Shown piece after piece: positions 6,996-8,058 of a stretch of DNA of 8,058 nucleotides. How positions within the stretch are numbered: position 1 is the stretch's first letter; the number at the start of each line of letters is the position of its first letter. The stretch comes from Bacteroidales bacterium (GTDB taxonomy: Bacteria > Bacteroidota > Bacteroidia > Bacteroidales > Bacteroidaceae): assembly GCA_004556745.1 (NCBI GenBank), contig SFFY01000067.1, positions 1 through 8,058 on the forward strand, in the 5' to 3' direction. Both the position numbers and the translations under genes were made by a program. The notes under the pieces were generated by a model, which saw nothing but the letters and a program-made list of their open reading frames with translations, had not been told where the DNA came from and searched no databases.

Positions 6996-7015
6996 GGGCG
7001 TTCTGCAGAACGCCC
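6995..7015. repeat. Perfect 20-bp palindrome abutting the peptidase stop codon
   Basis: GGGCGTTCTGCAGAACGCCC at 6996-7015 is a perfect palindrome that begins directly after the last base of the TAG stop (6993-6995). It can fold into a strong GC-rich hairpin in RNA, but no T-run follows, so it is not a classic terminator. It may still protect or end the transcript, or be a dispersed palindrome. Confidence 0.8.
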
Positions 7016-7063
7016 GCCGTGTGCGCCGGATGGGATAATAATGGTTGTGGCGGGCTGTAATGC

Positions 7064-7113
7064 CGTGCAAGCGAGGGCAATTCGAGCTTGCTCGAATTGC
7101 CCTCGCTTGCACG
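7064..7113. repeat. Perfect 50-bp hairpin with 24-bp arms
   Basis: Positions 7064-7087 and 7090-7113 are exact reverse complements separated only by TT. The arms start CGTGCAAGCGAGGG and run through an AATTCGAGC segment to the centre. Without a trailing T-run it is not a standard intrinsic terminator, although it could act as a bidirectional transcript end. Such a long perfect stem suggests a recently inserted or formed palindromic element. It sits 69 bp after the peptidase stop and 97 bp before the AlbA_2 gene. Confidence 0.9.
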
Positions 7114-7117
7114 AAAG

Positions 7118-7148
7118 TTTGTCCGAATTCGTGAAATTCGTGGACAAA
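7118..7148. repeat. Second, weaker dyad next to the long hairpin
   Basis: TTTGTCC (7118-7124) pairs with GGACAAA (7142-7148), and GAAT (7125-7128) can pair with ATTC (7136-7139), leaving a loop around 7129-7135 and a small bulge. The interior also has a partial tandem: ATTCGTG occurs at 7128-7134 and again at 7137-7142 as TTCGTG. It lies four bases after the perfect hairpin, so the two may be one compound element. The rest of the gap (7149-7209) is A/T-rich, with an imperfect promoter-like TATTTTG at 7152-7158. Confidence 0.6.
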
Positions 7149-7209
7149 TAATATTTTGTAGTTAATTCAGCCAACGGGTAAGATTTTACAGATTTATATA
7201 ATCCACTTT

Positions 7210-8058
7210 ATGACAATAGAAGAAATCAAGGAACTCATCAAAATAGATGAAACTCGAACATTAGAGTTGAAGAAGACAACGGGTGAGATAAAAGACGGCA
7301 TGCGTTCATTATGTGCAATGCTTAATAGTGATGGGGGCTATGTGATGTTTGGCATAGTCCCGAAAACTCTTAAAATAATCGGACAGATGGTTTCAGACAA
7401 TACTCGGCAGGAAATAGCCCGGGAAATACGAAAAATTGAACCATTCGTGAATTTGGCTGTAAAGTATGTGGATGTTCCTGATAGTAATTGTCAGCAAGTG
7501 GTTGTTATTCATGTAGATAAGCATTTGTTGGGTGATGCCCCATATGTCTATGATGGGAGACCCTATTATAAGTTGGAAAGCACAACGATGCAAATGCCTC
7601 AGCAAATGTACGAAGATATGCTTCGGCAAAGAGACACAGAGAAGTTTCGCTGGGATGCCATGATTGCTAACGATGTGAGGATTGAAGATCTTGACGAACG
7701 TCGTATCCATGCTGCAATAATGTTGGGTGTGAAAAGCGGTAGGTTGAATCCCGAAGCAGAAGGAGAATCTGTCGCAGATGTGCTGGCAAGACTGAAATTA
7801 CTCCGTGACGGTAAACTAACCAACGCAGCTGTTATGCTTTTTGCCAACAATACAGACAACTACCCAGAGATGGAGTTGAGAATGGGATATTTCAGAGGCA
7901 AAGACAAAATGGTGTTTATAGACAACAAAATGGAGTCAGGTAATTTCTTTGACCTACTTGACGCTGGTATTTCATTTTGCTTTCGTAACTTACGATTAAG
8001 CGGGGAAATCAAGGGCCTTCTTAGAGAGGAAAAACTGGAAATACCTGTTGAAGCTCTT
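7210..8058 (+). CDS. AlbA_2 (Schlafen-like) domain protein, 3' end outside the window
   Basis: An open frame runs without a stop from the ATG at 7210 to the window end: 283 residues, incomplete. The N-terminal region matches the AlbA_2/Schlafen AlbA family, with ETRTLELKKT (14-23) followed by LNSDGGYVMFGI (38-49), the usual place of the acidic-lysine and glycine signatures. PYVYDGRPYYKLESTT (111-126) and GKLTNAAVMLFA (201-212) are further family blocks. Relatives of roughly 450-500 residues usually continue into a GHKL-type ATPase-like domain and a winged helix, and are often annotated as putative transcriptional regulators, ATP-binding proteins or RecG-like; their true function is mostly unknown. 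The final segment, LEIPVEAL, is where the ATPase-like part would be expected to begin. Base composition is lower: 24 G+C of 60 at 7561-7620, against 38 of 60 at 6361-6420 in the peptidase. Codons are much more often A- or T-ending, which points to acquisition. Confidence 0.85.
   Translation, partial: MTIEEIKELIKIDETRTLELKKTTGEIKDGMRSLCAMLNSDGGYVMFGIVPKTLKIIGQMVSDNTRQEIAREIRKIEPFVNLAVKYVDVPDSNCQQVVVIHVDKHLLGDAPYVYDGRPYYKLESTTMQMPQQMYEDMLRQRDTEKFRWDAMIANDVRIEDLDERRIHAAIMLGVKSGRLNPEAEGESVADVLARLKLLRDGKLTNAAVMLFANNTDNYPEMELRMGYFRGKDKMVFIDNKMESGNFFDLLDAGISFCFRNLRLSGEIKGLLREEKLEIPVEAL

Overview
The window suggests a moderately GC-rich member of the Bacteroidales, possibly Prevotellaceae. The evidence is a typical Bacteroidetes 5S rRNA, promoter boxes of the form TATCTTTG, A/T-rich leaders without Shine-Dalgarno sequences, a dxs-trkA gene pair, a GIN-domain lipoprotein, and an M49 peptidase with the HECLGH form of the zinc motif. 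Genus level is a guess. All genes lie on the + strand.

Layout. Positions 1-95 are the 3' part of a 5S rRNA, the end of an rRNA operon that starts left of the window, closed by a strong intrinsic terminator at 121-162. A promoter region with two TATCTTTG boxes (230-237 and 304-311) leads into dxs (362-2263, isoprenoid precursor synthesis). The dxs stop overlaps the start of trkA (2260-3603, the NAD-binding regulatory subunit of Trk potassium uptake) by four bases, so the two probably form an operon. No trkH pore gene follows. Instead there is a 224-bp mosaic of small triplet-loop hairpins arranged as one large inverted structure (3644-3867). Next come a GIN/DUF2807 lipoprotein (3908-4624), a 296-bp intergenic region with nested inverted repeats (4660-4899), and a secreted dipeptidyl peptidase III (4950-6995). 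After that peptidase lies a third palindrome cluster: a perfect 20-bp palindrome that begins on the last base of the stop codon, a perfect 24-bp-stem hairpin, and a weaker hairpin. The window ends inside an AlbA_2 (Schlafen-like) ATP-binding-type protein (7210 onward), which has visibly lower GC and different codon use, and so is probably accessory or acquired.

How it fits together. The left half is housekeeping: rRNA, isoprenoid synthesis and potassium homeostasis. The middle encodes two exported proteins, a surface or periplasmic lipoprotein and a metallopeptidase, with no clear functional link between them. The least explained part is the non-coding DNA: all three large gaps from 3604 onward carry palindromic structures that are not ordinary terminators. 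I see no complete new multi-gene system. The strongest candidate for something undescribed is the mosaic hairpin element at 3644-3867, followed by the nested repeat block at 4660-4899.
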